Positions 7,142 to 15,609 of a DNA stretch of 64,000 nucleotides are shown one piece after another. The stretch is taken from assembly GCF_036182465.1 (NCBI RefSeq), contig NZ_CP108081.1:10540001-10604000 (forward strand), read 5' to 3'. How positions within the stretch are numbered: position 1 is the stretch's first letter; each line of letters begins with the position of its first letter. The stretch comes from Streptomyces sp. NBC_00258 (GTDB lineage Bacteria > Actinomycetota > Actinomycetes > Streptomycetales > Streptomycetaceae). The notes beneath the pieces were generated by a model. It did not search any database, was not told where the DNA came from, and worked only from the letters and a program-made list of their open reading frames with translations. A program made the position numbers and the translations under genes.

Positions 7142-8161
7142 CTACGGCCGTGCCGCTCCCGTCGTCACCGTCCGCTCCGCGGAGAAGCCGCTCCATGTTC
7201 CGTCGGGCAGCTTCGCCCTGATCCGCACCCGCTGGGTGACCCCGGCCTCCCGCCCCACGTAGAAGCTGTACGTCGCCTTGTCGCGCGGCGCCGTCCCGCC
7301 CCAGACGAGCGAGGTGGCGGGCTGCCGGTCGAGCTGGATCTGGTACTCGGTGATCACCCCGTCGATCGTCTCGGCGTTCGGCGGAACCCAGGAGAGGTCG
7401 AGGTAGTACGCCCCGTCGGTGCGATGCGTCGAGGCCCGGAAGCCGGTCGGCGCCAGGCCGGTGCCCGAGTCCGCATCCGTGCCCTTGCCGTCGTCGGAGC
7501 CGGCAGCCGTCGTGATCCGTACGGCCGAGCTCGCGGGCGAGACGTTGTCCGCAGCGTCCCGCGCCCGGACCGTGAAGGAGTACCGCGTGCCCGGCCGCAG
7601 CCCCGTGACCACGGTCGCCGTCTGTGCGCCGCCCACACTGTGGATCTTCGAGTCTCCCTGATAGATGTCGTACGAGGCCACGCCCCGGTTGTCCGTGGAC
7701 CTGTCCCAGGACAACTGGGCGGCCCGGCTCCCGGCCGCCTTGCCGCGGGAACGCTGCGGGGCGCTCGGGGCCCGTCCGTCGGCGGCGGTCGCGGCCGGAG
7801 TGGTGGCCCGCACCCGCTCGCTGGGCGGTCCGAGCCGCCCGTCGGCGTCCCGCGCGCGTACGGAGAAGGCGTACATGGTCGACGGCTTGAGCCTGGTGAT
7901 GTCGACCATGTGGTCCGAACCCGGTACTTCCTTCACCATCGTGGTGCCGCGATACACCTCGTAGTGGGCGACCTCGGGCTTCCCGGAGGCCCGGTTCCAC
8001 ATGACGTGCACGCTGGTGGAACTGCCCGCCGCCGCGGTGACGCCCGCCGGGGCCGCGGGCGGCCGGTCGTCCCCGCCCGGGCCCTCGCCGCCCCAGCCGC
8101 AGGACACCACCATGAGCAACGCGCCGCAGACCACCGCGGCTCGCAGGAGTACGCGTCGCAC
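7142..8161 (-). CDS. lipoprotein with three fibronectin type III domains
   Basis: The protein has 339 residues from GTG 8161, which has a GGGAGGG ribosome site; the earlier in-frame ATG has none. The signal peptide ends in the lipobox V-V-S-C, with Cys21 as the lipidation site. Three FN3 modules follow (about 34-120, 130-215 and 240-335), with the usual W...Y-x-V-Y-R and F-x-V-R-A-R-D patterns. FN3 modules in actinomycete exoproteins act as spacers or bind polysaccharides. No catalytic domain is present. It may help hold extracellular hydrolases such as the divergent chitosanase at the surface, but that is inference from position only. Confidence 0.75.
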   Translation of the reverse strand: MRRVLLRAAVVCGALLMVVSCGWGGEGPGGDDRPPAAPAGVTAAAGSSTSVHVMWNRASGKPEVAHYEVYRGTTMVKEVPGSDHMVDITRLKPSTMYAFSVRARDADGRLGPPSERVRATTPAATAADGRAPSAPQRSRGKAAGSRAAQLSWDRSTDNRGVASYDIYQGDSKIHSVGGAQTATVVTGLRPGTRYSFTVRARDAADNVSPASSAVRITTAAGSDDGKGTDADSGTGLAPTGFRASTHRTDGAYYLDLSWVPPNAETIDGVITEYQIQLDRQPATSLVWGGTAPRDKATYSFYVGREAGVTQRVRIRAKLPDGTWSGFSAERTVTTGAARP

Positions 8162-8521
8162 AGCCCTGCCCTCCCTCGACGGGAATGGTCCGGACCAATA
8201 TGGCCTGGTGGGCGTGACCACATCAAGAGGGCCGTGTTCGCGATATCGACCGGACGTTACGTATGCTGATGCTCTTCGCGGCTGAACTCGCCCTTGTCGT
8301 AGGGAAGTTCATGCCCACGGTGCGGAACGCTGTCGTCGCTGATCCCGCGCCGGCGAGGGCGGCCGGGCGGCCGGAGCCGACATCGGCTCCGGCCGCCCGG
8401 CCCCCGACGAGACGTCACCGGACGTGCTCCGTACGGCCCCCCAACGGTGGCCACATGATCGAACCCCCACCAGATTGGGCTGAGTGTTCGTCAGTGCCCG
8501 CCCAGGAGAGGGTCTCTTATC
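8162..8521. other. divergent intergenic region containing a 20-bp perfect hairpin
   Basis: This 360-bp gap between the FN3 lipoprotein and the chitosanase gene has no supported gene. It holds a 20-bp perfect stem, 8361-8380 with 8383-8402, around a two-base loop. No gene reads into this hairpin from either side, so it is unlikely to be an ordinary terminator. It may insulate the two divergent promoters or mark a lost gene. A short plus-strand frame from 8263 runs through it without a ribosome site. Confidence 0.5.
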
Positions 8522-9256
8522 GTGCGTGCCCAGTCGCTGACGCTGGCCGCGGCCGGCGCTGCCCTGCTCGCCCCCACCACGATCTCCGACGTCGCCCCGT
8601 TGCCCGATGCCGTGCACGAGCGCGCGGGGAACGCGGGCCCTCCGGGGAATGCCGGATCCGCAGGGGGTGTCCGGGCCGCCGACCTGCTGGCCGCGGTGCG
8701 CGACTGTGTGCCCGTCTCCCGCGGCCTCTACCGCACCGACAACGGTGCGCCCGCGGACATCCCCGTCTGCGGAAAGCGCGGCGCGGTCTTCTGGAAGGCC
8801 GACCTGGACATCGACTGCGACGGCCGGCCCGGCCCGTACTGCAACGAGAGCACCGACCCGCTCTTCGCCGACACCACCGCCTTCCAGCAGTCCGACGGGA
8901 ACCAGCTCGACGCCGCGACCCTTCCGTACGTCGTCGTGCCCGCCGCGAGCCACATCTGGGACCACGACGAGCACGGAGTCCGCAGCGGTACGGTCGCCGC
9001 CGTGATCCACGGCGACCGTGTGCAGTACGCGGTCGTCGGCGACCTCGGCCCCGAGGGCCTCATCGGCGAGGCGTCGTACGCCACGGCCCGGGGCCTCGGC
9101 ATCCGCCCCGACCCGCAGGGCGGCGGGGCAGCTTCCGGGGTCACGTACATCTTCTTCGAGGGCTCGAGCGCGTCTCCCATCGAGAACCCCCGGGCGGCCG
9201 TCGCCGAGGGCGAGCGACTGGCCCGGGAGTTCATCAGGCGGAACGCGAACCGCTGA
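8522..9256 (+). CDS. secreted chitosanase, glycoside hydrolase family 75
   Basis: This 244-residue enzyme starts at GTG 8522 (AGGAG 13 nt upstream, rather far). It begins with a short signal peptide (S-L-T-L-A-A-A-G-A-A-L-L-A). The GH75 core shows F-W-K-A-D-L-D-I-D-C-D-G-R at 90-102 and G-D-L-G-P-E-G-L-I-G-E-A-S at 173-185. Asp174 and Glu183, nine residues apart, match the catalytic pair described for fungal GH75 chitosanases. The enzyme hydrolyses chitosan outside the cell. Four cysteines in the core may form disulfides. Confidence 0.85.
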   Translation: MRAQSLTLAAAGAALLAPTTISDVAPLPDAVHERAGNAGPPGNAGSAGGVRAADLLAAVRDCVPVSRGLYRTDNGAPADIPVCGKRGAVFWKADLDIDCDGRPGPYCNESTDPLFADTTAFQQSDGNQLDAATLPYVVVPAASHIWDHDEHGVRSGTVAAVIHGDRVQYAVVGDLGPEGLIGEASYATARGLGIRPDPQGGGAASGVTYIFFEGSSASPIENPRAAVAEGERLAREFIRRNANR

Positions 9257-9267
9257 GGGCGCCCGTC

Positions 9268-9702
9268 TCACACCTTCCGATAGCTGTACGCGTCCGCGGC
9301 GGCCGCCTCCACCGCCGCCAGGTCGGCTCCCGTGGACGCCGTGACGACCGCCGCCACCGCGCCCTCGACGAAGGGGGCGTCCACCAGACGGGTGCCCGCC
9401 GGGAGTTCGTCGCCCTCGGCCAACAGTGCCTTCACAGTGAGGACCGCGCTGCCGAGGTCGGTGAGTACGGCGACACCGGCGCCCCGGTCCACGGCTGCGG
9501 CGGCGGCCGAGATCAGCTCGGAGCTGGTGCCGAAGCCGCCGTCCTCGGTGCCACCCGCGGGTGCCACCGGAGCGGTCGTACCGCCGCCGGCGAGCCCCGT
9601 CGCCAGTTCGGCGACCGAGGCGGCCACGGCCGCGCTGTGCGAGACGAGCACGATGCCCACCAGTTTCCCGTTGCTTCCCGTCGCGCTCGGCACGTCACTC
9701 AC
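9268..9702 (-). CDS. dhaM: dihydroxyacetone kinase phosphotransfer subunit DhaM (EIIA-Man domain only)
   Basis: This 144-residue protein is a PTS EIIA-mannose-type domain with the phosphorylatable His in V-L-V-S-H-S near the N-terminus. It passes phosphate from HPr to ADP bound in DhaL. The HPr- and EI-like extensions of the E. coli protein are missing, as expected in actinobacteria, so general PTS proteins must supply phosphate. It is the third gene of dhaKLM. Its GTG overlaps the dhaL stop by 8 bp, so translation is coupled. Confidence 0.92.
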   Translation of the reverse strand: MSDVPSATGSNGKLVGIVLVSHSAAVAASVAELATGLAGGGTTAPVAPAGGTEDGGFGTSSELISAAAAAVDRGAGVAVLTDLGSAVLTVKALLAEGDELPAGTRLVDAPFVEGAVAAVVTASTGADLAAVEAAAADAYSYRKV

Positions 9703-10294
9703 CGGCCGCCTCCGCGAGCGCCGCGATCAGGAGGGCCGAGGAGGTGGCACCGGGATCCTGGTGTCCGATGCTGCGCTCGCCCAGGTAACTCGCCCGGCCC
9801 TTGCGGGCCTGCAACGGCGTGGTCGACAGGGCGCCCTCCTCGGCGGCCGCCCGTGCCGCGGCGAAGGACTCGCCGAGCGCGTCGACCGCGGGCACCAGTG
9901 TGTCGATCATGGTCTTGTCGCCGGGCGCGGCCCCGCCGAGCTGCATCACCGCGTCCACACCGGTGCGCAGCGCCTGCGCGAGCTCCTGCTCGTCGACCTC
10001 GGACGCGTCACCGAGCGCCTTGCCCGTGCGGCGCAGCAGCGTCCCGTACAGCGGCCCCGACGCGCCGCCCACCGTCGAGATCAACTGCCGTCCGGCGAGC
10101 ATCAGGACGGCGCCGGGCGTGTCCGGCGCCTCCTTCTCCAACGTGGCCGACACGGCCCTGAAGCCGCGCTGAAGGTTGCTGCCGTGGTCGGCGTCGCCGA
10201 TCGGCGAGTCGAGGGCGGTCAGCCGTTCCGCCTCTCGGTCCACGGACGCGGCGGTCGCCGTCATCCAACGGCGGAAGAAGTCGGCGTCGAGCAC
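9695..10294 (-). CDS. dhaL: dihydroxyacetone kinase ADP-binding subunit DhaL
   Basis: This 199-residue subunit holds the nucleotide that is rephosphorylated by DhaM and used to phosphorylate dihydroxyacetone on DhaK. The metal-nucleotide motif is D-S-P-I-G-D-A-D-H-G-S-N at about 30-41. GTG 10294 is chosen because AAGGAG stands 5 nt before it and the length then matches the family. It lies 81 bp downstream of dhaK. Confidence 0.93.
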   Translation of the reverse strand: MLDADFFRRWMTATAASVDREAERLTALDSPIGDADHGSNLQRGFRAVSATLEKEAPDTPGAVLMLAGRQLISTVGGASGPLYGTLLRRTGKALGDASEVDEQELAQALRTGVDAVMQLGGAAPGDKTMIDTLVPAVDALGESFAAARAAAEEGALSTTPLQARKGRASYLGERSIGHQDPGATSSALLIAALAEAAGE

Positions 10295-10375
10295 TGGATC
10301 TCCTTGCGTGGTAAAGGTGTTGACCGGGCGCACCGGCACGGGCCGGGGATCGCACCGGCACTGGCCGGGGGAGCG

Positions 10376-11368
10376 TCACATGCCCCAGCGCAGGCCCGCC
10401 GTACGCACCGGCGCGTCCCACAGCCGCAGCAGGTCCTCGTCGACCTGGCACAGGGTCACCGAGGCGCCGGCCATGTCGAGCGACGTGACGTAGTTGCCGA
10501 CGAGAGTGCGCGCCACCGGGACCCCGCGCTCGGTCAGCACCCGCTGCACCTCCGCGTTGAACCCGTACAGCTCCAGGAGCGGTGTGGCGCCCATGCCGTT
10601 CACCAGGACCAGGACGGGGTTGCGGGGGCTCATGTCCTCCAGGATCGCGTTCACCGAGAAGTCGGCGATCTCCCGCGAGGTCATCATGGCCCGCCGCTCC
10701 CGGCCGGGCTCGCCGTGGATGCCGACGCCCAACTCCAGCTCCCCGGCCGGCAGATCGAAGGTGGGGCTGCCCTTGGCCGGAGTCGTGCAGGCGCTGAGCG
10801 CGACGCCGAAACTGCGCGAGTTCTCGTTGACCTGCCGGGCGAGTGCCTCCACCCGCTCCAGCGGCTGGCCCTCCTCGGCTGCCGCGCCCGCGATCTTCTC
10901 CACGAACAGCGTCGCGCCGGTGCCGCGGCGGCCGGCCGTGTAGAGGCTGTCGGTCACCGCCACGTCGTCGTTGACGAGGACCTTGGCGATCTGGATGCCC
11001 TCGTCCTCGGCCAGCTCCGCAGCCATGTCGAAGTTGAGCACGTCACCCGTGTAGTTCTTCACGATGAACAGCACACCGGCGCCGCTGTCCACGGCGGCCG
11101 CCGCCCGCACCATCTGGTCCGGCACCGGACTCGTGAACACCTCGCCGGGACAGGCCGCCGAAAGCATCCCGGGACCCACGAACCCGCCGTGCAGCGGCTC
11201 GTGCCCCGAACCACCACCCGAAACAAGCCCCACCTTCCCGGGCACCGGAGCATCCCGCCGTACGATCACCCGGTTCTCGACATCCACGGTCAGCTCGGGA
11301 TGGGCGGCCGCCATGCCCCGCAGCGCGTCCGCGACAACGGTTTCCGCGACGTTGATGAGCATCTTCAT
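10376..11368 (-). CDS. dhaK: dihydroxyacetone kinase substrate-binding subunit DhaK
   Basis: This 330-residue subunit binds dihydroxyacetone covalently through the histidine in G-V-G-I-H-G-E-P-G. The N-terminal G-G-G-S-G-H-E-P motif is also present, and the length is standard. ATG 11368 has an AGGAGG ribosome site. It is the first gene of the operon that converts dihydroxyacetone from glycerol metabolism to DHAP in the cytosol. No linked regulator or glycerol dehydrogenase is visible, so control is probably from outside the operon. Confidence 0.95.
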   Translation of the reverse strand: MKMLINVAETVVADALRGMAAAHPELTVDVENRVIVRRDAPVPGKVGLVSGGGSGHEPLHGGFVGPGMLSAACPGEVFTSPVPDQMVRAAAAVDSGAGVLFIVKNYTGDVLNFDMAAELAEDEGIQIAKVLVNDDVAVTDSLYTAGRRGTGATLFVEKIAGAAAEEGQPLERVEALARQVNENSRSFGVALSACTTPAKGSPTFDLPAGELELGVGIHGEPGRERRAMMTSREIADFSVNAILEDMSPRNPVLVLVNGMGATPLLELYGFNAEVQRVLTERGVPVARTLVGNYVTSLDMAGASVTLCQVDEDLLRLWDAPVRTAGLRWGM

Positions 11369-11647
11369 GGGTACCTCCTGGTGAGCCGAACAGGCGACCA
11401 TACTGCCTGTGTTCTTGCTGGTCGGAGTGAGCGCTTCTGTCGGAAGTATCGACCTTGTGGCAGCGAAGGTCACGTGCGCGGACGCTCCTGGGCGCGCCAG
11501 GGTTCTTGGGACTGTTCCGCCGGTTGCGCCGCGAGGCCAGCGACAACGAGGGAAGGGGACGCCTGTGTCTCTTGGCGATCTGCTGTGCGGGAACCCCCGG
11601 TTCGGAAGATGTTCTTGAAACGATGCCGCCCGTGCTGCCCCGTCGTC

Positions 11648-11839
11648 CTACTTCTGGCGCGAGGGTGGAGAGGTCAGCCAGAAGGCCAGGACCCAGAAGA
11701 GCGCCAGGATCGCCAGCCCGACCCATGCTCCGTACATCCCCTGGAACACCATGAGGAAGACAAGGAACACCGCGAACGGAACAGAGGCGACAAGCCACAT
11801 TCTCAGCATTCTGTTGTTGTCGCCGGAGAACCTCTTCAT
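11648..11839 (-). CDS. small two-helix membrane protein
   Basis: The frame encodes 63 residues from ATG 11839 (AAGGGA upstream) with two hydrophobic helices (L-V-A-S-V-P-F-A-V-F-L-V-F-L and V-G-L-A-I-L-A-L-F-W-V-L) and a basic tail. It looks like a genuine small actinobacterial membrane protein of unknown role. It lies between dhaK and the Rhs relic, on the same strand as both. Confidence 0.55.
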   Translation of the reverse strand: MKRFSGDNNRMLRMWLVASVPFAVFLVFLMVFQGMYGAWVGLAILALFWVLAFWLTSPPSRQK

Positions 11840-11852
11840 CCCCGTATTCCCT

Positions 11853-12130
11853 TCAAGCAGGCCCGGGGAGCCGAGTGGCAACTCCCCGGTCCCAATGGTT
11901 CGGCCTCATCAATTCCAGTGTGTCCGCGGTCAGTTCGCCCGCGTAGTACCCGACACCCGCGCACACGGCGGGAGCCGCGGAAGCGGTGACGCCCGCGCTG
12001 GTCATGATCGCCCCACAGCCGAAGTCGGCCAACGTGCCCACCCCCCGGTGGGGTCGATGCGATTGACGGGGTCGCCTTCGGCGTAGCGGTAGGGGTTCTG
12101 TTCCTGGTCGGAGGGGTCGGGCTGGGTGAT
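11853..12130 (-). pseudogene. Rhs-family C-terminal relic with frameshift
   Basis: From 12130 downward the minus strand reads T-Q-P-D-P-S and then N-P-Y-R-Y-A-E-G-D-P-V-N-R-I-D-P-T-G, the diagnostic end of an Rhs/YD-repeat core, with nothing Rhs-like before it. The frame breaks in a run of six C on the plus strand (12041-12046). One extra base there would continue it into 12041-11853, a Gly/Ala-rich tail of the kind that follows Rhs cores. It is therefore a remnant of an Rhs polymorphic-toxin or wall protein, truncated upstream and frameshifted. Confidence 0.7.
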
Positions 12131-12479
12131 GTCCTTCTCCCGCAAGCCCGGCCGTAGCGCCCCGTGCGAGACGGGCGCTCGCTGCCGAAGCCAGGCCCCG
12201 ATCCGCTCCCGCGCCGGGACAATCAGTGCTCTGTCCCCGGCCACATCCTGCTGATCAGCCGTGCCGACCACGCCGTGCCGGCCAGAAGGGCTTCGACGCC
12301 ACCGGCCACTCGCTCGATCCGACGAAGGATGGCATCGACGCCCGTTTCCGGCGCTTGCCCGCTTGCCCCACAAGCGTCCTTTGCATGCGCACCGTTTCCG
12401 ATGTGCTCCGGGTGCGGCGTCACCGGTTCGGACGCAGACTGGCCAGGTGAGCCGTACGCACGCACAACGCAACGAGAGC
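12131..12479. other. non-coding stretch between the Rhs relic and the exporter
   Basis: The 349 bp hold no supported gene, hairpin or operator. The Rhs homology stops abruptly at about 12130, so the upstream edge of this stretch is probably a deletion or insertion junction. Confidence 0.4.
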
Positions 12480-14060
12480 ATGTCCGGTGCCGGACGCGCG
12501 GCCTCCCAGCCGCTGGCGCTCGCGGCGATGATGTTCGCGGTGGCGATGACGTTCATCGACCAGACGATCGTGTCTATCGCCGCGCCCGACATCGTCTCCG
12601 AACTCGGCCTGTCAGCCTCGGGAATGCAGTGGGTGGTCAACGCCTATCTGCTGTCCCTGGCCGCGTTCTTCGCCGTCGGCGGGCGCCTCGCCGACCTGTG
12701 GGGACCACGTCGAGTCGTCGTGGCAGGCACCCTGATCTTCGTCATCTCCTCCGCGCTGTGCGGCTGCGTACCCGACGGAGACTACGCACTGACATGGCTT
12801 GTCGCCTTCCGCGCAACTCAGGGGCTCGGAGCGGCGCTGCTCTTCCCCGCCGCGCTCGCGGTCGTCGTGGCGGTGTTCCCGATCGAGCGGCGGGGGCGCG
12901 CCCTGGCTCTGTTCTTCGGCCTCACCGGTGCGCTCACCGCAGTGGGACCGCTGCTCGGCGGCTGGCTGACCACCTGGACGTGGCGGGCCATCTTCTGGGT
13001 CAACGTTCCCGTCGCCGTCGTGGCCCTGATCCTCACCGCGCTCGCCCACATCTCCGACCGGCGACGCGACGAACCGCTGGACGTCAAGGGCGCTCTGCTG
13101 ATCGCCGTCGGCATGGGCACGAGCGTGCTCGGCTTCCAGCAGGCGTCGGCCTGGGGCTGGGACAGCGTGGCCACATGGGCCTGCATCGTCGGGGGCCTCG
13201 CGGTTCTGTACGCCTTCTGCCGCTACGAACTGCGCACCCGCCACCCCCTGATCAACCTGTCGGTCTTCCGCGACCGAGCCTTCACAGTGGACTCGCTGGT
13301 GCTCTTCTTCGCCATGCTGGCGTTCGTCCCCGTGTTCTTCTTCGCCTCGGTCTACGCCCAGGTCTCTCTCAGCGCCTCGGCCAACCAGGCCGCCCTGTAC
13401 CTGCTGTACTTCTTCGTGGGGTTCGCCATCGCCTCCCAGTGGGGCGGCCGCATCCTCGACAAGCGGGGCGCCCGCCCCGCGTTGAAGACCGGCTGCGTGG
13501 TGGGCGCCGTCGGGTTCGCGCTGTGGGCCGGCAAATTGACCGACCTGTCCATGCACGACCAGTGGCCGTACGTCGCGCTCGCCGGCGCGGGCATCGGTTT
13601 CATCCTCGCCCCTGCCTCGACGGACGCCGTCAACCGGGCGATCGACGCCTCCTACGGCGAAGTCACCGGCATCACCCAGACCGTCCGCAACTATGCGGCC
13701 AGCGTCGGACTTGCCCTCTTCGGCACCATGCTGACGCACACCATGACCGACAACGTCGTGGACACCCTCCAGGAGCGCGGAATACCGCCGGACCAGGTGG
13801 ACTCCGTGGCCGGGGACGTGACGCAGTCGATCACGGGCCAGGCGGACGCCCGCACCCCCACCGGCGACGGCGCGGCCGCGACGACCATGCGCGATGCGAT
13901 GTCCTCGATCCGCATGGACTTCGCCGAGGCCAACCAGTGGGTGTTCTACGGCATGGCCGTCGCACTCGGCATCGGCTTCCTCTGCGCACTGCGCCACCCG
14001 GGCGGCCAGGCGACCGCCGCGGCGGAGGAGACGCCCGCGCAGACCCCCGTACGCCATTGA
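12480..14060 (+). CDS. MFS drug exporter, DHA2 (EmrB/QacA) family, 14 transmembrane helices
   Basis: This 526-residue membrane protein starts M-S-G-A-G and enters TM1 with the DHA2 motif F-I-D-Q-T-I-V-S-I-A-A-P, followed by motif A G-G-R-L-A-D-L-W-G-P-R-R and motif C G-L-T-G-A-L-T-A-V-G-P-L-L-G-G-W. Proton-driven drug export is the family role; the substrate is unknown. The start is uncertain: ATG 12480 has only GAGAG beside it, and GTG 12447 is an in-frame alternative. No regulator is adjacent. Confidence 0.85.
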   Translation: MSGAGRAASQPLALAAMMFAVAMTFIDQTIVSIAAPDIVSELGLSASGMQWVVNAYLLSLAAFFAVGGRLADLWGPRRVVVAGTLIFVISSALCGCVPDGDYALTWLVAFRATQGLGAALLFPAALAVVVAVFPIERRGRALALFFGLTGALTAVGPLLGGWLTTWTWRAIFWVNVPVAVVALILTALAHISDRRRDEPLDVKGALLIAVGMGTSVLGFQQASAWGWDSVATWACIVGGLAVLYAFCRYELRTRHPLINLSVFRDRAFTVDSLVLFFAMLAFVPVFFFASVYAQVSLSASANQAALYLLYFFVGFAIASQWGGRILDKRGARPALKTGCVVGAVGFALWAGKLTDLSMHDQWPYVALAGAGIGFILAPASTDAVNRAIDASYGEVTGITQTVRNYAASVGLALFGTMLTHTMTDNVVDTLQERGIPPDQVDSVAGDVTQSITGQADARTPTGDGAAATTMRDAMSSIRMDFAEANQWVFYGMAVALGIGFLCALRHPGGQATAAAEETPAQTPVRH

Positions 14061-14078
14061 GCACAACTGCCGTCGGCT

Positions 14079-14516
14079 TCAGTGGTCGGTCGGCGTGGGC
14101 GAGATCTGCTGCATGAGGCTGATCATGTCCGGGGCGACCCACTCCTCGGCGATCCGGTCGCCTTCGACGCGGTAGAGCTCGATGCTCCGGAAGCTGACCG
14201 GCCGGTCCGTCGCCGGGATTCCTTGGAAGGTGCCCCGGTGCGTTCCGCGGAAGTGGACCCGTACGGCCACCTTGTCGTCGGCGCCGAACATGTCCTCGAC
14301 CTTGATCCGCAGGTCCGGGAAGCCGTCCCACATGGCCTGAGCCCCCAGCCGCCAGATCTGCGAACCGTGCAACGGGTCGGGCAGCCCGGGGACGTTGGCG
14401 ATGAAGTTCTCCGTCAGCACCTCGGCACACGCGTCCAGATCGCCGCGCTCCAGCGCCTCGTAGGCCGTGTGCAGCAGGGCCAGGTTCTTCTCGGTGGTGG
14501 TGGTCGTCTCGGGCAT
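14079..14516 (-). CDS. SnoaL-like NTF2-fold protein (ester cyclase family)
   Basis: This 145-residue single-domain protein starts at ATG 14516 with GGAGAGG upstream. The SnoaL-like pattern is visible: N-F-I-A-N-V-P-G-L-P, then W-D-G-F-P-D-L-R-I-K-V-E-D, V-R-V-H-F-R-G-T-H-R-G, and E-L-Y-R-V-E-G-D-R-I-A-E-E-W. Members are cyclases, isomerases or ligand-binding modules; no substrate can be assigned. It is convergent with the exporter gene, only 18 bp away. Its promoter has a MerR-like look (14581-14613). Confidence 0.75.
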   Translation of the reverse strand: MPETTTTTEKNLALLHTAYEALERGDLDACAEVLTENFIANVPGLPDPLHGSQIWRLGAQAMWDGFPDLRIKVEDMFGADDKVAVRVHFRGTHRGTFQGIPATDRPVSFRSIELYRVEGDRIAEEWVAPDMISLMQQISPTPTDH

Positions 14517-14580
14517 CTCGGTGTCCTCTCCAAGGGGATCGCTCCGACGAGCGCGTCGATCGCTCCGGTCCGTACGGCTC

Positions 14581-14613
14581 CGAGTAGAAACCCTGCCGCT
14601 GCGTCAAGGTCAA
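14581..14613 (-). promoter_or_regulatory. possible MerR-type promoter of the SnoaL-like gene
   Basis: On the minus strand, TTGACC (14613-14608) and the overlapping repeat around TTGACG (14607-14602) precede a TACTCG -10-like hexamer (14586-14581) with an over-long spacer of about 20 bp. An imperfect dyad fills the spacer. This resembles MerR-activated promoters; no MerR gene is in the window. Confidence 0.3.
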
Positions 14614-14693
14614 GAAAGGCCCCCGAGGCCCCCGTGCAGGGCCCACGATCCGGCAAACGAAAAACGGCTTCGCCGAAGGCCGACCCACGCCCG

Positions 14694-14708
14694 TAGCATC
14701 CGTGCGTG
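14694..14708 (+). promoter_or_regulatory. TAGCAT -10 box, probably leaderless kinase transcript
   Basis: TAGCAT at 14694-14699 lies 6 nt before GTG 14706, and no Shine-Dalgarno is present. The geometry matches the padR and lysR promoters in this window. Confidence 0.4.
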
Positions 14709-15242
14709 CAACGCATCCTCGTCGCCGGCATCACCGGGGCCGGAAAAACCACCATGGCGCAAGCCCTCTCCGTCCGGCTCCAGTTGCCGTTCCACGAGAT
14801 GGACTCGCTCATGTTCACCGGCCCCGACTGGACGGTCGACCCCGACTTTCACCAACAGGTCGCGAAGATCGCCGCCACCCCCGCCTGGATTTTCGACTCC
14901 TTCGGTTACCCCGAGGTCCGCGACCTGTTGTGGACCAGCGCCGACACCGTGATCTGGCTCGATTACCCCAGAGCCGTCGTCATGCCGCGCGTACTGCGCA
15001 GATCCCTGCGACGGACCCTGCTGCGCGAGCGGGTCTTCGGCGGCAATGTGGAGACCCTGTCCTCCTGGTTCGGCGGTGACCACCCCGCGTGGTCGTCCTG
15101 GACCCAACACGCGGCCCGCCGCGCCGAGATCAACCGCCGCACGACCGACCCACGCTTCGCGCCCCTGAACGTCATCCACCTGCGTTCCCCGCGAGAGGCG
15201 ACCGCGTGGCTACGCGGTCGGCCTCACCCCACCTCTGGTTAG
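14706..15242 (+). CDS. P-loop adenylate kinase-like / topology modulation (FlaR-like) protein
   Basis: The protein has 178 residues and starts with the Walker A motif G-I-T-G-A-G-K-T-T at about 8-16. W-L-D-Y-P-R-A-V-V-M-P-R-V follows near residue 90, a sequence shared with AAA-17/FlaR-type small-molecule kinases, then an arginine-rich lid (L-R-R-S-L-R-R-T-L-L-R-E). It probably phosphorylates a nucleotide or small metabolite in the cytosol. The exact substrate is unknown. The GTG start seems to be translated without a leader. Confidence 0.75.
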   Translation: MQRILVAGITGAGKTTMAQALSVRLQLPFHEMDSLMFTGPDWTVDPDFHQQVAKIAATPAWIFDSFGYPEVRDLLWTSADTVIWLDYPRAVVMPRVLRRSLRRTLLRERVFGGNVETLSSWFGGDHPAWSSWTQHAARRAEINRRTTDPRFAPLNVIHLRSPREATAWLRGRPHPTSG

Positions 15243-15609
15243 CCTCGCGGTCCTCGTGATGCGCCCGCATCTCCGGAGTCGGGCCGGACAGCCCTCTGCG
15301 AGATGACTCGGAGCGTGGCCGATTTGCCTCCGCTCTGGCCGACACGGTGACTGATGTGGCCGAGGAGGTACCTGTGGGGCAATTGTTTACGTCGTGTAAA
15401 GGCGCATGTCGCCCTCGTCCCCTGCCCGTTGGGGCGTGAACGGCAAGACCTCATTCCGGACAACTGTTTGGTCAGGCCATGACACTGGCGACCTTTCGGT
15501 GTGAAGATCTTCACGCCGCGCGGCACTCATCGCATGTTCTCCCCGGACGGCCGACACCGCCATCCGGTCTTCCCACACGGCTGCCATCGAGCGGCCGGAA
15601 GGAGCAGGA
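15243..15609. promoter_or_regulatory. control region of the M4 protease gene
   Basis: The 367-bp gap has no supported gene. It contains a perfect 14-bp palindrome GTGAAGATCTTCAC at 15501-15514, about 95 bp before the protease start, and a TTTAC/GTAAA inverted repeat at 15386-15400. Either may bind a regulator of protease expression; no -10/-35 pair is convincing. Confidence 0.35.

Noticed and set aside
8263..8520. Plus-strand frame from ATG 8263 upstream of the chitosanase
   Set aside because: No ribosome site, runs through a perfect hairpin and becomes Pro/Arg-rich; no stop until deep in the chitosanase gene in another frame.
12131..12640. Rhs gene extending further upstream
   Set aside because: Similarity stops abruptly at about 12130; upstream residues are unrelated and overlap the exporter gene on the other strand.
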